A stretch of DNA of 64,000 bases from Drosophila persimilis (Eukaryota > Arthropoda > Insecta > Diptera > Drosophilidae). The DNA lies in NCBI RefSeq assembly GCF_003286085.1, contig NW_020825288.1, forward strand, positions 23,002,001 through 23,066,000, read 5' to 3'. The notes beneath the pieces are model-generated. The model was not told the origin of the DNA and did no database searches. It was given only the letters and a program-made list of their open reading frames with translations. This document shows positions 54,301 to 64,000 of this stretch, in pieces. Each line of letters starts with the position of its first letter. Position 1 is the stretch's first letter. A program made the translations under genes and the position numbers.

Positions 54301-57232
54301 ATATTATGAAGTACGTTTAAGGGTCTATCGTATATCATATCAAATTAAATCATATTAAATTTTGGGGTTCTAAGAGGGTTTAATTGTCAGTTAAGAATCC
54401 AAGAGCAAGGAAAGCGGAATTCTTCGGCTGAGAGCTGTTGCTTAGGAGTACATATGTAAAAACCGAATTTAATTAATTACATTTACTAGCCATCAACTCA
54501 TTGGTAGCCCCTGACACCCCACGAAATGTGCTCAAAGGGAATTGTTTGGCGATTTTTGCCTCGGAGCGTGCAAATTTATGGCCTCTCAACGAATACGGCT
54601 AATGGCTGTATTAGCGACGCCAAAGAGTTGGCTCCACTTAGCGCAGTTATTTAATTAAAGCCTTGGCGCCCAGCGCCCGTAACCCCCCGCACGCACCCCA
54701 CCGGCATCACTCCCCTCGCCCTGCCACATTTGTTGTGTGTCTTTGGGCCATAAATAAATTAAACGTGACATCTGACCGCCATTTGTCTTGGGAGCCCGTG
54801 CTATGGTAAATACTTGTATCCCCTATATAATATATACACAGTTGGAGTGTCCTCTTCAGCTCCTCAGCACCGCTGATTCCTTCTTTTGTATGCGGCTCAT
54901 TGTCCTAACATAATTAACAGAGTTGCCCCTGCAGATGGACATGGGCGTGGCCTTGGCTGGCAGCCCCGTCCTGTGACCTTGGCCATAGCTCTGATTGATG
55001 GCTTAAGTGTTATTTGAGTGTCTGCTGATTTTTTGTTTTCCCAAATTTTCTTCCAGTCTGTTTTTGCTGGTGTCCTGGTCCCCGATTTAATTATATCACA
55101 TGTGAGTGTGGCAATGGCGTAGAAACTGGGGGATGTGTGTTGTTAATGACATTGCTTTGGCCAGAGGAGTAGTTCAACTGAGATTGATTAGAGTCGAATG
55201 AGCCAGCAGTAAAAAGCAAAGAGATCACCAGCCGCCATCCAAGATGATAAATATTCGTATTATTTCCCAATTATTCAGTCCAAAAACGGACTTAAAGCTG
55301 CTCTAAAATACCTTAATTACTTGGTCATAGCTGTTGTCACAACTCAAATAAATATGTATTTGTGTGTGGGTGTGTTAAAGATGGCTATAAAGTGACATAT
55401 ATTTGAGGAAATTTATGCTTTTGAGTTTCAGTTTCAGCAGAGATCAAATTTCTCTCTTCCCAAACCTATCAATTAGACAACTTCATTAAACCAATGTAGA
55501 ACCTAGAGTTGATGTGAAAGAGCCACTTGGATTGATTGTAATTTCACAGACGAGGAACAATCACATTACGCATACGACCTGTTGAACAGACGCCACACAT
55601 GCAAGGCCTGACGCAGAAAATTTAATCAACTCGAGCTGAGATTCAGAGGTAAAGGCTAAGAGTGGCAGTGGAAGTGGCAGTGGGTCTGAGGTTGGTACTT
55701 GCTCTGAGCTTGAGGCTGGCACCAGGTACTGTATCTGATGCTGGGACATACAGGGAGGGAGCTGTATCCTTTCTGAGACTGGGACAGAGTCTGTTGCCCA
55801 GGCTACGTTCCAATTAGTCGAGCCTAGAAAATATTCCAGGCATTTTCATAAACTACTCAAAAGCCAAAAGCCAAACGAAAGCAAATACCACACCGAACGC
55901 CAGGTAAAGCCAAGTCAAGTTGGGGCCTTGACACGATGCGTATGCGTAATGAGTTTTTTTCACCCCCCCCCTTCCCAGAAAAGGGAGCATTTCCCTGTGA
56001 CAGGTGTCTAACAATCGTAATGTGTGTGAGCGTGTGTCTCAGTCTCGTGGCATGTGTGTGGCATTTGGCTAAATGAAAATTCGCACTGTACGATTAAATT
56101 AACTCGACAAGCTTATAAAAATCGTGCCAACGAGTTGCCAACGACAATGCAGCCAGGCAAATCTCATCATGTAAATTAAATTTGGCAAACGCTTCTCGAC
56201 ACTTGCACAAAAATGTGCGAAATTGAATTAACTATGCATGCAAAAACAAAAGCCGAGCCCCGAGCAGCTTTGAACAGGACAGGGCATACCGTTACCAAGC
56301 AGTAGGGTACGGATACGGACCGGAGTGGAGCGTAACACGTAGCCAAAAAGTTGGACAGGGGGTGCACCGAGAAACGGGGCATATGCTAAAACACAACGTC
56401 CCTGGGGGTGTTCCGTGCTGCGGATTCGCCTGTGAGGGGATCAAGGGATTGCCCGGGAAATTGTTATGCGGTCGAAAGAGTTACTGCGGGAAGTGGTTAA
56501 GTTAGCGCTTTTGACTAACTCCAATTGGGATTTGTCAAAGGGCTAACATACTCGGACTTATGTAAAGTGCTATGGTGGTTCAGTGGTTCAGGATTATCCC
56601 TGAGAATGATTGGTCAACTTTTCAATCAATAAGTAATGCCATTTTTGGAATAGTAATAGTTCTACGAGCTACCAGAATCTTAAGACTATTTAATCATAGT
56701 AAATCCACATCAATATACGTCAAATTAATACTCATCTGTACGGAATTTATATATGCTTATTAAAAGCATAAAGGAGTAACAAGTTCATTGAAAATATCTC
56801 TGCTGTTTATGTAAATCAAAGCAAAGTATCGCTAATTAGATAGAATACGTAACTTAGCTTAAGCTTAACGTCAATGTTCAAGGTTCGCTTTTTATAATCC
56901 CCAAAAACAAATATGTGGCATTTTCAGCCAAAACTTTGGTGAATTTTAGGAGAAATTTTGCGCGGAGAAATCTCGGGAGTGGGTGGGGAGGCATATCAGA
57001 CCCCGACCCCAACCCCAACCCAGACACGACACCGACAAAGTAAAAGAAGTTTACACTTACGCGCACGCATGCCACGAAAGCTGACAGCTGCCAGAAATGC
57101 CAGCAGAATACTGGCTGTGCCCGCCTTCCCGGGCTTCCCGGCGACTCCGACTAGGGAACAGACTCCTCGGCCCAGTGCGCCTCCTCCGGCTCCTAGTCCC
57201 GGCCTGCCTTGGCGCGCACTCCGACAGGGCAT
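42264..57232 (-). CDS. dpr16: Dpr-family two-Ig cell-surface protein
   Basis: Dpr proteins are neuronal surface receptors that pair with DIP proteins in synaptic recognition. Minus-strand exons in order: 57232-57061, 44207-43600, 43435-43102, 42866-42640, 42554-42449 and 42382-42264; phases agree throughout, giving 1566 nt or 521 residues. Exon 1 holds a signal or anchor segment (TASILLAFLAAVSF, about residues 39-52). Residues 60-245 are a low-complexity Gln/Ser spacer. Ig1 runs about 245-371 with Cys259, WVRLRD, DAGWYECQL and Cys354, and has an extra loop of about 45 residues. Ig2 starts with the family signature PRTELIGDRQRFVKAGSKVE and has Cys395, Trp409 and Cys466. The C-terminus (QWLIFLLVALNKT) fits a GPI-anchor signal. 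Family is certain. The member name dpr16 rests on the enlarged Ig1 loop and on my recollection of its position beside cno, so treat it as probable. Confidence 0.85.
42449..42554 (-). CDS. dpr16: dpr exon 5: end of Ig2
   Basis: Encodes SLVIPLVRKIHSGNYTCEPE and NSAAVSMQLHVLS. The YTC cysteine closes Ig2. Phase 1 out at GTAAGT. Confidence 0.92.
42640..42866 (-). CDS. dpr16: dpr exon 4: start of Ig2
   Basis: Carries PRTELIGDRQRFVKAGSKVE and LHC, with KYIFWYRG as the core Trp strand. Phase 1 in, phase 0 out at GTAAGG. Confidence 0.92.
43102..43435 (-). CDS. dpr16: dpr exon 3: rest of Ig1
   Basis: Encodes NKPLSWVRLRDEHIIAV, then a Ser/Thr/Pro insertion (about residues 299-334), then SWTLQIKYVRLEDAGWYECQ. 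Phase 0 in, phase 1 out at GTAAGT. Confidence 0.92.
43600..44207 (-). CDS. dpr16: dpr exon 2: spacer and start of Ig1
   Basis: Acceptor TATTTTGCAG precedes CGCTGGCAGC. 608 nt encoding Thr/Ala, poly-Q and a QSQSQSQS repeat, then a charged RREKELAKERELLPRR stretch and Ig1 strand B (NASVQAGQHAYLPCK). Donor GTGAGT, phase 0. An in-frame ATG upstream of the acceptor (MPVSFLTYFAALAAS) could also serve as a start if the intron is not removed. Confidence 0.85.
44300..45400. other. Non-coding stretch upstream of the Surf4-like gene
   Basis: AT-rich. Only a short CCCTACCCCTAACCCTACCCC repeat (about 44871-44893) stands out. The promoter of the Surf4-like gene must lie near its 3' end, but I see no clear motif. 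Confidence 0.6.
45477..46313 (+). CDS. Surf4-like ER cargo receptor, intronless
   Basis: Surf4/Erv29 proteins are multi-pass ER membrane receptors that load secretory cargo into COPII vesicles. The single open frame gives 278 residues, close to the usual 269 or so. The start at 45477 (GACATGG) is preferred over an earlier in-frame ATG at 45408 because of context and because MEVTKMWTDWLTRAED aligns with the family N-terminus. Recognisable parts are RLCLVATFFEDALRMWCQW, several hydrophobic helices, NMSVNSWWF, KYNCFHTLSVVGGLLMVVVL and the C-terminal KKHW, a KKXX-type retrieval signal. It lacks introns and is transcribed opposite to the surrounding dpr gene. An ATTAAA poly(A) signal lies at 46433-46438. 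It is either the Surf4 orthologue or a retroposed paralogue; I favour a paralogue. Confidence 0.9.
   Translation: MEVTKMWTDWLTRAEDMGDEVVRRSRLVLPTVARLCLVATFFEDALRMWCQWEDQISFLQIHLNFSWGGAFLSGQVNLLGQLVGCGLVLFRVWTNMAVALLVGLVLFQLHVYSVPLQLEQMLRNFSLLGGLLLLLVEANDEAASSCRIYGARAGLPLLEEPRRSQHLMQLTGRILLALMYLTVLQQYFGLAAVVLNSFGLLLMTLILLGYRTRPAALLLAIILSIWNMSVNSWWFAEGLERDYLKYNCFHTLSVVGGLLMVVVLGPGEVSLEQYKKHW
46433..46438 (+). terminator. Poly(A) signal of the Surf4-like gene
   Basis: ATTAAA 120 nt past the stop codon. Confidence 0.5.
46440..49733. other. Non-coding stretch between nested genes
   Basis: Open frames here are short and unsupported. GTTTCTGTTGCCTGTTTC is repeated near 47828-47867. No gene seen. 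Confidence 0.65.
49734..51254 (-). CDS. LRR-like membrane-anchored protein, two exons
   Basis: I do not recognise a named gene. Exon 1 (51254-51152) encodes MTTLESDKEKLCLIYCIGIL onward, with a hydrophobic segment at residues 12-30. A 63-nt intron (51151-51089, GTAAGT..CCAAAG) joins it in phase to 51088-49734, and the total is 485 residues. The apparent start at 51074 is thus internal. The body has irregular leucine-rich strands spaced like those of F-box/AMN1-type LRR proteins (LKKVRIVHLSC, CPLLQHFKLKNE, LSNLKQLTLQSK, CTALTEVRLTRCNL, CMLQHMDLFNCKS), and a charged, acidic end. No F-box is seen. Predicted topology is an N-terminal membrane anchor with a solenoid domain. It is nested in the dpr intron on the same strand. 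Confidence 0.85.
51315..51330. promoter_or_regulatory. Palindromic DRE/BEAF site in a divergent promoter
   Basis: TTGATATCGATATCAA is a perfect 16-bp palindrome with TATCGATA, the DREF element, at its centre (51319-51326). It sits between the LRR-like gene start (51254, -) and the small ORF (51519, +), as expected for a shared housekeeping promoter. Confidence 0.6.
51519..51734 (+). CDS. Small divergent ORF (71 residues), function unknown
   Basis: AAAAGATGCCC gives a fair start context. The product has two hydrophobic stretches (FVIVLLDIPFLTIRLVGVVG, about 10-29, and CAFVFVV, about 55-61) and ends EFWNPDELNR. It could be a small membrane protein or a chance frame in a non-coding transcript of the divergent promoter. 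An intron-like GTATGT..TTGTAG at 51669-51702 is only 34 nt, below the fly minimum. Confidence 0.35.
   Translation: MPHHAQDMQFVIVLLDIPFLTIRLVGVVGDRLLRVVKDCVFVARKIPHLKVCRLCAFVFVVEFWNPDELNR
51735..57060. other. Gene-free part of the dpr intron
   Basis: About 5.3 kb with no supported exon. Scattered open frames on both strands (for example 53250-53627) are short and lack splice context. Sequence is unique-looking, moderately AT-rich, with a poly-T/poly-C run near 55955-55972. Confidence 0.65.
57061..57232 (-). CDS. dpr16: dpr first coding exon (signal segment)
   Basis: The first in-frame ATG at 57232 has AAA before it. The frame runs 57 codons through TASILLAFLAAVSFRGMRA to a strong donor GTAAGT at 57060 and ends in phase 1, which the acceptor at 44208 requires. 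The join reads MRA-P-LAASAAPMGEN. The N-terminus before the hydrophobic segment is long (about 38 residues) and Gly/Arg-rich. Confidence 0.7.
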
Positions 57233-60200
57233 TTTATTGGGTGCGCGGCGACGAAGGATTTCTGTCGGATGTCGCACCTTGGCGGGGCTCCTGCTCCTCC
57301 GTGCCGGGATTGAGTTCGGTGTTTGGTTCGGGGTTTGGTTTGGTTGGGGTTTTATTGTGTTATTTTTCGGTGCTATATTTATTTCTCAGCGAGCTAGTTA
57401 ATCCAAGTTTCGCCAGCTCAAGTAGCATGTCATTTGGCACGGTTCCCCCGTGCTTCTGTTGCTGTTTGTTTCGTGCTCTGGTTACTGTGCTCAGGATTCT
57501 GGATTCTCTGTTCTCAGTTCTCTCGTCTGTTATTTAATTATTTGCATTGCTTTTATGAAGTCTTCTTGGTTGGATTTGCATACCGCACCCCGGGGTGGGG
57601 ACAAAGTCAGTACGTGACTGTCTCTCTACTGACGGTACTTTTTTTTGTTGATATTTCTTTGGAGTACATAGAACCGCAGGCAGGCCGAAAACGTATGTTT
57701 TAACTTATTTCGTGCTTTATTTGGCAAAGTCAACCGCAGCCGCCAGCCGAGAGAAAGGCAAAAATACATATAACTTTCCCTTTGGGTCCGAGCAAACAGA
57801 GCAGCAGCCACCAGGAGGCAAGCCAGGCGACCAGGAGTCCACCGCAGAGGAGTGCCTCGAGCTCCGACTTGGCCTCCGGGCTGCTGCTGTTAGCATTCTA
57901 TTTATGTGATAAATGGATATTTATCTTCCCCTGCCCCTGGGCATAAGTTTTTGGCTGGCTTGATTATAAGTCAATAAATTAATGAATTGCATTGGCTTTC
58001 CCAGACTCTCACTTTGCCCCAGCCTCCGTTAGCTCTACTTCACCTAATGCTCTTGTTTCTGCTTTCGCAGGCGAATCCTTGCTGAGTTTGGGAAATTTTT
58101 AATGGCTGCTGAATCGAGGTTTTTTTTTCCTCTTGTCGGTTGGCCTGAAAAACTGTGTCGACTCCTCCAGACTAAAGCCTGATGCATCCTGCAGGATTTA
58201 TGCGGCTCATAGCCGGCAAATCGAAGTCCAGTCCCCAAACAGCCACGACAACCAAATGCATTATTGCACTCTCTAATATGGGACGATTAGATGGGGTCAC
58301 GATGGGGCTCTACTCTATGGCTCTGTGGCTCTGTGGCTCTGTGGCTCTATGGCTCTGTGGATGAGTGTGTAATTGGGTGAGCTAACAAACAAATTGATAT
58401 TTATTTCCATGAACATTTCCTACTACTGACCAAGGACAAGTCCTGGAGTTTTCTGGGAAGTTGGGCGATGGCCTGCCGAAATGAAATACTAATCTAATTT
58501 CCAGCTAATTTCTCCATCAATATTAATGAAAATACGAAGACGATAGATTCTTTTTTCTTGGGAATTCCATTTATCTCGTAGCATGATTGACTAACGCTTA
58601 TCTCTTTGTCCAACTATTTCACTGCAAATGAGCCTTAGATTGATGGTATTTGATCATATATGTACATATATGGTGCATATTTATTCCAGAGAAATCTCTC
58701 TTGGGCAGACAACTATGGTTCCAGTGCTGGAATGGACACTAGCTAAAAATAAAAACATATTTTCGTTTATAATTCGATTTCTTGACCAAATTCTGTTTCT
58801 TCTACCAAAAACGAAAGCCTATTTAGCGATAAACGAAAAATTCATCCATGGTGAAGAATGGAATATTCCGTGTCATAATGCTCTACGATTTTCGACGTGC
58901 TTCGATGAACTCAGTTCAACTTTTGGTGATGAAGCACCATAGATTGCCCCTGCTTTTCCCAGTAAAACGAATTCAGTTGTGTCCTGTTTACGTCCTTCGC
59001 TGCAGAACGGATCTCGTGCGGGTCGTCAAAAAACGGTTGTTGCACCGGAAAAAACGCATGCTGTGCGGGATTGGCTATTGCAATATTGTCATATGACAAG
59101 CCATGCGATAGAGGCATCTTCGGGCATTGAAGGGACTCAAAACACTCGTTTCAGAGGAGGGGAAAAAGTGCTGTGAAGATTGGTTTTATCGGAGTCAAAG
59201 TCTATGATGGAAAATATTTTGAATGACAAATAAAATAATATTCAATGATATATTGTAGGTCCTTCACTATTAGGCTGCAGACTTAAAAGAAAGCCTGCGT
59301 ATATCCTACATCTACAATTATTTTCAGTGTACTTTTGTCTATGCCTTTTTCCCACTTAATAATTCCTTAATCATCTCTTATGCGCTCTAACATTAATACG
59401 ACTCTCCCTAGCTGTGAAAATTTACTCTGGATTGTTGTCTTTATATTTTTAGGAAAAAAGATCAAACTTTTTCCATTCAATTACTTCCCACTTCCCCTCC
59501 CAGTTAGCCCCCACGTTCCCTTGCCTTCTCTGATTTCGAACTTCCGTCCCGTCAATTAATCAACGATTTATATCGGTTTCAACTGGAGATATAATATTTT
59601 TTTTGTCATTTTCTTTGCGTTGTCAGCCGTGAAATCCTTTCTCTTTTGTATTTATTTTAAACTTCTTTTCTTTTCTCCTTTTTGAACTGCTATCCAATAT
59701 CTTGGCCAAGCTGTGGCACCTGTTTCAACACCTTTATTGATTTGCCAGTATCATTGTCAGCTTTTATTTTTTCCCTTCCTCTCACCTCTCACGGTGTCCC
59801 GCTGTGTGTTTTCCTCGCCTGTCTAATGACACCAACAACGAAGGAGGAAACGTGGAAAATTGGCGTCTTTGCACATTAATGAGTTTTAAAATCTATTGCA
59901 GAACACGCCCTGCAAACAAGGGAAGAAACAGATGGTGCGGGCATAACATATCCTTTAGGTGGAGCGGAGCTTTGTCTCGAGTGTCGCTAAGCCAAGTCGC
60001 ACCACCCTCAGCCCCCCCACCCGACTTGTCTGCCTCTAATCAGATTATATTTCCATATATTACATCATATGCTCATCAATATAATCAAATTGAAATACAT
60101 GTGGGCTAAACAATGGCTCCACCGCCTACGTGGAGCACGTGCCCCCTGTTCGTCCCATATCCTAGCACTAGCACGACCCGCACTCTCACTCTCACTCGCA

Positions 60201-63200
60201 TGGGAGTCACATCTTTCACTTCATTCACATCAGTCAAATCCTCCACGTTTCGTTTCCTTTTTATTCTATATATTTTTTGGTTTATTTTCTCTTTTGTGGA
60301 TAGACGACGTCGCAATCAGCGTTTGACGGCGTTTGACTTTCGATCTGGCCTGGCTTTCAGTGCTTTCTCTGTGCTTTCTCTTTCTCCGCTTGCCTACGCC
60401 TTCGCCGTCGTCTGCCTTGGCTTTTGTATCCGTTCTAATGCGCAGCAATTTAAAATGTGATTTTCCTTGATTTATAAAAGACACATTGCACTCACAATCA
60501 TGGCTCACATCTGGCAGACTGTTGTCCCCGCCACTGATGGATGATGGAGCAGGCGACGATGCCACCATATATCTACCTCACTTCACTTCACTTCACTTCA
60601 CTTAATGCTGCAACTAGAATGGGCGTGTCCACGCCCTCATCCTATTCGGCACACATTCCGTAAAACCCGCGTAAACAAAAGGCCCTCGAACGCGCGCGCT
60701 GATGAATCTCCGAAGTGCATTTAACATCCGCAAACTCAGCCTTTGCCCAAAACCGTTTCAAACGTTTGCCTTAGCCCGCTCTCGCTTCGGCTCTGTCTTT
60801 GAATTCGGATTTGGATTTGGCTCTGACTCTGATTCAGACTCTGGCTTCCTTTGGGTCCCGAGCGACTCCTTTTTTCCCGCTCGACGTCCGACACAGAGCC
60901 ATGCAAATGAATGAATGAATTGGAAACACACTCGGCACCGACTCTGTGCCAGTGCCAGGATGCCAGGATCCTACCCCTGTCGTGTGGTGTTTCATATCGC
61001 AGCATCCTCTGTGGTTCTACATTCCATGTTCCCCATTTACCCCTGCATTCCATGTTCCATGGTCCTTTGATTCGTGTGCTACCCCTGCACTCGCTCGTCG
61101 TGTTCCATTTCACTTCGTTTCGTTGCCATGTGTTTCCGTGTTAGGGGTAGAATTTCCTGCCAGCGCATGACTATTCCCAGTGCGCTGTTAAAGGACTCTG
61201 TTAACCGCTTTGGCTGAAAAGTCCGTTAAAACCATTATTCTGTGAATGGATATAACGAAGACTGTAAACGATTTATGGCCAGTTATCAGGAACCTAAAGA
61301 GAAAAACAGTAAGAATTAAGACCTATCACACAGCCTAAAATAAACTTCAATTCATCGAGACAGGAATTAAAACTAGGATGTATTTGTATTATATTTAACT
61401 ACATTTTGCAGGCGACTTTCAAAAGAATAATACTTACTTTTCGTACTCTTTAACGCTGTTCATATACATATGTATGTACCTTTTTGTATTCATTATTTGA
61501 ATAAGCGCATTCACAATGTACACATAAATCATGAAAATACGAATCTGCATCTGTAATATATCATTAAGTCAGAGTCGATTTCTCTTTGGTAAAATAATAA
61601 TCCCAGAAAAAGTGTAGAAAAATAATTGATTTTATCAAAAGCGAATTGAACTAGTAGCATGTTTATTGGTTTTCCTAGGAATCTATTTTATGTGTGTTTG
61701 TTGAGGTGGAAAAAAAAGGTAAAAATATTTACATATTTCTGTGAAAGTGAAAAATGTCGTAAATAAATGTAGTAAAATTCGAATCAAAATAAAATCCGAA
61801 ATTCAAGGGAACCCAGCTGAACATTTTGCAAGTAACACTTTTAATTGAATATAATATTTATTGAAGCTTCCTTTGTTAACACATTGTTTGCAACTTCAAT
61901 AAGGCTTATTGAAAATTCGATTTAATTTTATTTTATATTTAATAAATGTTTAAATATTTATATGAACTTCTGTGAGGTCTATCGAAATGCCAGTCAATTC
62001 GACTGAGGTGCTTCCCAACGAATCCTAGTGCCATACCAAATGTATCAAAGTCAGTAGAAAGTTGACCCGTATCCCAGATAGAATATACAACAGATCCATA
62101 GGTCATATGTATGTCTGTATGTGTGTACACTGTACGATAACTGATGGATTAGCTGGATAGCCTTGGCTCAAATGGCGTCTGCTGATTCCTCATTTCGCAG
62201 CTGCTCGGTGGGGTGGTAATCCACCCTGATATCATTTCCTTCTCTTAAATGTAAGCTCAGCTTTCCTTTGAGCAATCTTGCCCACCACTGCCGTTTCCCT
62301 TTCTCCTTTTCCCTTTTCTCGTTCTCAGTTCGCTGTTCCGTCCGATTCTTTTGAATATTAAATTCGCATTTATTCCCGCCAGTCCGCAAACACAATTGTA
62401 TGAGTATTGCCCGGGAAAACAGAACCCACTCACTTTCGCGGCAGCAGTTATTATGTGCTTACCTTGCCTTACCTTGCCCCATGGACGTGGATGGCTGCCT
62501 GCCGCACTTCGAGTGCGTGCTGCGAGTGTCGGTAGGCAAAAGGTAATAAGAAACAAGTAACGACCAAATAATTGAGTGCACACGGCACTGCACAAAGGCT
62601 CCTCCATCTCCTTCCATAGGGCTGGTGATGGGGTTTTGTGATACAATCCATACCCACCATCCCCCCACCAATCCGCCATTTTTGCATTGTTTTCCCAGAG
62701 TTGAGTTGAAAGTGAAATGCATGTTTTATTGGCAGCAGAAACAGAAACAGAAGACCCGAAATTGAGGAAGAAACTTGAAACAACAAAAAGGTTTTCCATA
62801 CTCTCCCTCTCTCTCTCCTCCAGGGGTTACTTCAATCTATAGAGCAGTCGGCGGTGTGCTTACATAAATTATAGTTCTTTAACTTAACCAACAGAAGGAC
62901 TATATAGTAAAGAAAGATTGAAGGATGTGTGAAGAAATTATTGCATATTTGTCATATCTCACATGACATGCTAACATCCACCCCATATTCAATGTCTCCC
63001 AAATTGGAAGAGCATCAACTACTTGCAACAATCAAGTATTTTACCAAAGCTACTCGCACTATTTCCATACAACAAGGTAGGTACAATGGCTCGATGGCGG
63101 CTTAAGAACCCAGAAACAGCAGGAGCCATTAAAAATAAAGCCCTCAAAGAGGTAGCAAATTGAAAAGAGCAAAACAGCAGCTTCAATTGCCATTTGCATG

Positions 63201-64000
63201 CTATGCATAGTCTCCCTCTGAACAGGTTCGGCTTGATTGTCAGCTTCTTACTCATCCAGCCAGTCAGTGAGTCAGTCAGTCAGTCAGTCACTCTGTACCC
63301 TACTCGTATGACTCTCGACGTCATTAAAAACTGTTTAAATAGGAAGAGCTGCGTTTCGCGCTGCGTATACGCAATGTTCTGGGCCATTACCTTTTATGAC
63401 AGCGTCATGTGGATGGGTTAATCGGTCTGTCCGTCTCTCTGGTTGCCAGGTAAGCTGGGCAAATGGCTCTGACAGTGCAGTGCATTCCCATTTAATTTGC
63501 AACAATCGGAGTCGTGCAACTGGCCATAACTTTTGATGTTTCTGCTGAACAAATTTTGTATGCAAATTTAATTAAAACTCCTGACTTCAGTTTATCATAT
63601 TTGCCGCACTCCAAAGCTCCCAGCAATTTGGCTGAATTTTTATATTTACTTGAGAGTATATGTACAATATATGCCATTGATTGCATGACACAACAAAGGA
63701 TGCGCTTTTCAATTCCAATTTCTGTGCCCGATCCCAAAGGACTGTACCAGGTCCAGCCCAAGCAATTATCCAAAATAAATGCCTGTGGAAATGGCAAGGT
63801 TTTGAGAAATACTCCTTAGTACTCCGGGCTTCTCGGTTATGCAAAGTTGTTGGTAGTCAAGCCATCGTATTCTATGGACAAACCTTTACAGCATGCACTT
63901 CAAGTCGTTCTGCATTTCTCGCACTCTCTGAAAGTGCATTCTGCAAACAAACGCCTCTCAAGTGTTGGCAAGAATAATTCTTGGTTTTCTCTTTTTGTCA
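57233..64000. other. Region upstream of the dpr first exon
   Basis: Probably dpr 5'UTR, promoter or further 5' introns. It holds TGGCTCTG repeats (58315-58360), a possible transposon relic (58.6-59.2 kb), CACTT repeats (60578-60604) and a CAGT run (63260-63290). No gene is supported. Confidence 0.6.
59150..59225 (+). pseudogene. Possible mariner transposase C-terminal relic
   Basis: One frame reads RGKKCCEDW-like residues and, after a frame change, DGKYFE followed by a stop, the typical end of mariner transposases. The upstream sequence (58640-59150) has open but unrecognised frames. The match is only a few residues long. Confidence 0.25.

Larger units (their letters stand above)
44208..57060 (-). 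other. First dpr intron (12.9 kb) hosting nested genes
   Basis: If the first-exon assignment is right, the Surf4-like gene, the LRR-like gene and the small divergent ORF all lie inside this intron. The rest is AT-rich non-coding DNA. Confidence 0.65.

Noticed and set aside
1-64000. CRISPR arrays, rRNA operons or bacterial-type operons
   Set aside because: The window is eukaryotic; no spaced direct repeats of CRISPR type and no rRNA sequence were seen. I could not scan rigorously for tRNA or microRNA genes.

Overview
The window is insect genomic DNA, almost certainly from a Drosophila species. The evidence is short introns of about 60 nt with GT/AG consensus, opa-type CAG/CAA repeats, TATCGATA promoter motifs, abundant CA, GA and polypurine microsatellites, and above all the genes. 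I cannot fix the species from sequence alone. It does not look like a bacterial or viral segment.

Positions 1-39500 (+ strand) hold most of canoe (cno), the fly afadin/AF-6 orthologue that links cadherin/nectin junctions and Ras/Rap signals to actin. I traced 15 coding exons whose splice phases all agree: the end of the second Ras-association domain (648-729), a 19.8 kb intron, FHA domain (20499-24491), linker (25756-26163), DIL domain (26519-28973), PDZ (29039-29466), and a long glutamine-rich and coiled-coil tail ending in a conserved C-terminus (33462-38045). RA1 and the start lie upstream of the window. Two further exons are proposed from splice phase: an internal first exon at 7012-7033 that would give an RA-less isoform, and a 2.4 kb alternative terminal exon at 29770-32180 that replaces the whole actin-binding tail by a Ser-rich, His/Cys-rich tail.

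Positions 42264-57232 (- strand) hold a dpr-family gene (two Ig domains, neuronal cell-surface recognition; probably dpr16). Its signal-peptide exon lies at 57061-57232, 12.9 kb upstream of the next exon. Nested in that first intron are an intronless Surf4-like ER cargo receptor gene (+, 45477-46313), a leucine-rich-repeat-like membrane-anchored protein gene (-, 49734-51254) whose first exon was recovered from splice phase, and a small divergent ORF (+, 51519-51734) facing it across a palindromic DREF/BEAF-type site.

Mobile and repeated DNA: a 1.2 kb decayed Transib (RAG1-related) transposon with perfect 36-bp ends in the big cno intron (5267-6465), a double fold-back repeat (19807-20172), two 12-bp minisatellites, a cluster of TATCGAT motifs (10460-11120), and a possible mariner relic near 59 kb. 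The remaining sequence (51.7-57.0 kb and 57.3-64 kb) shows no gene I can support.
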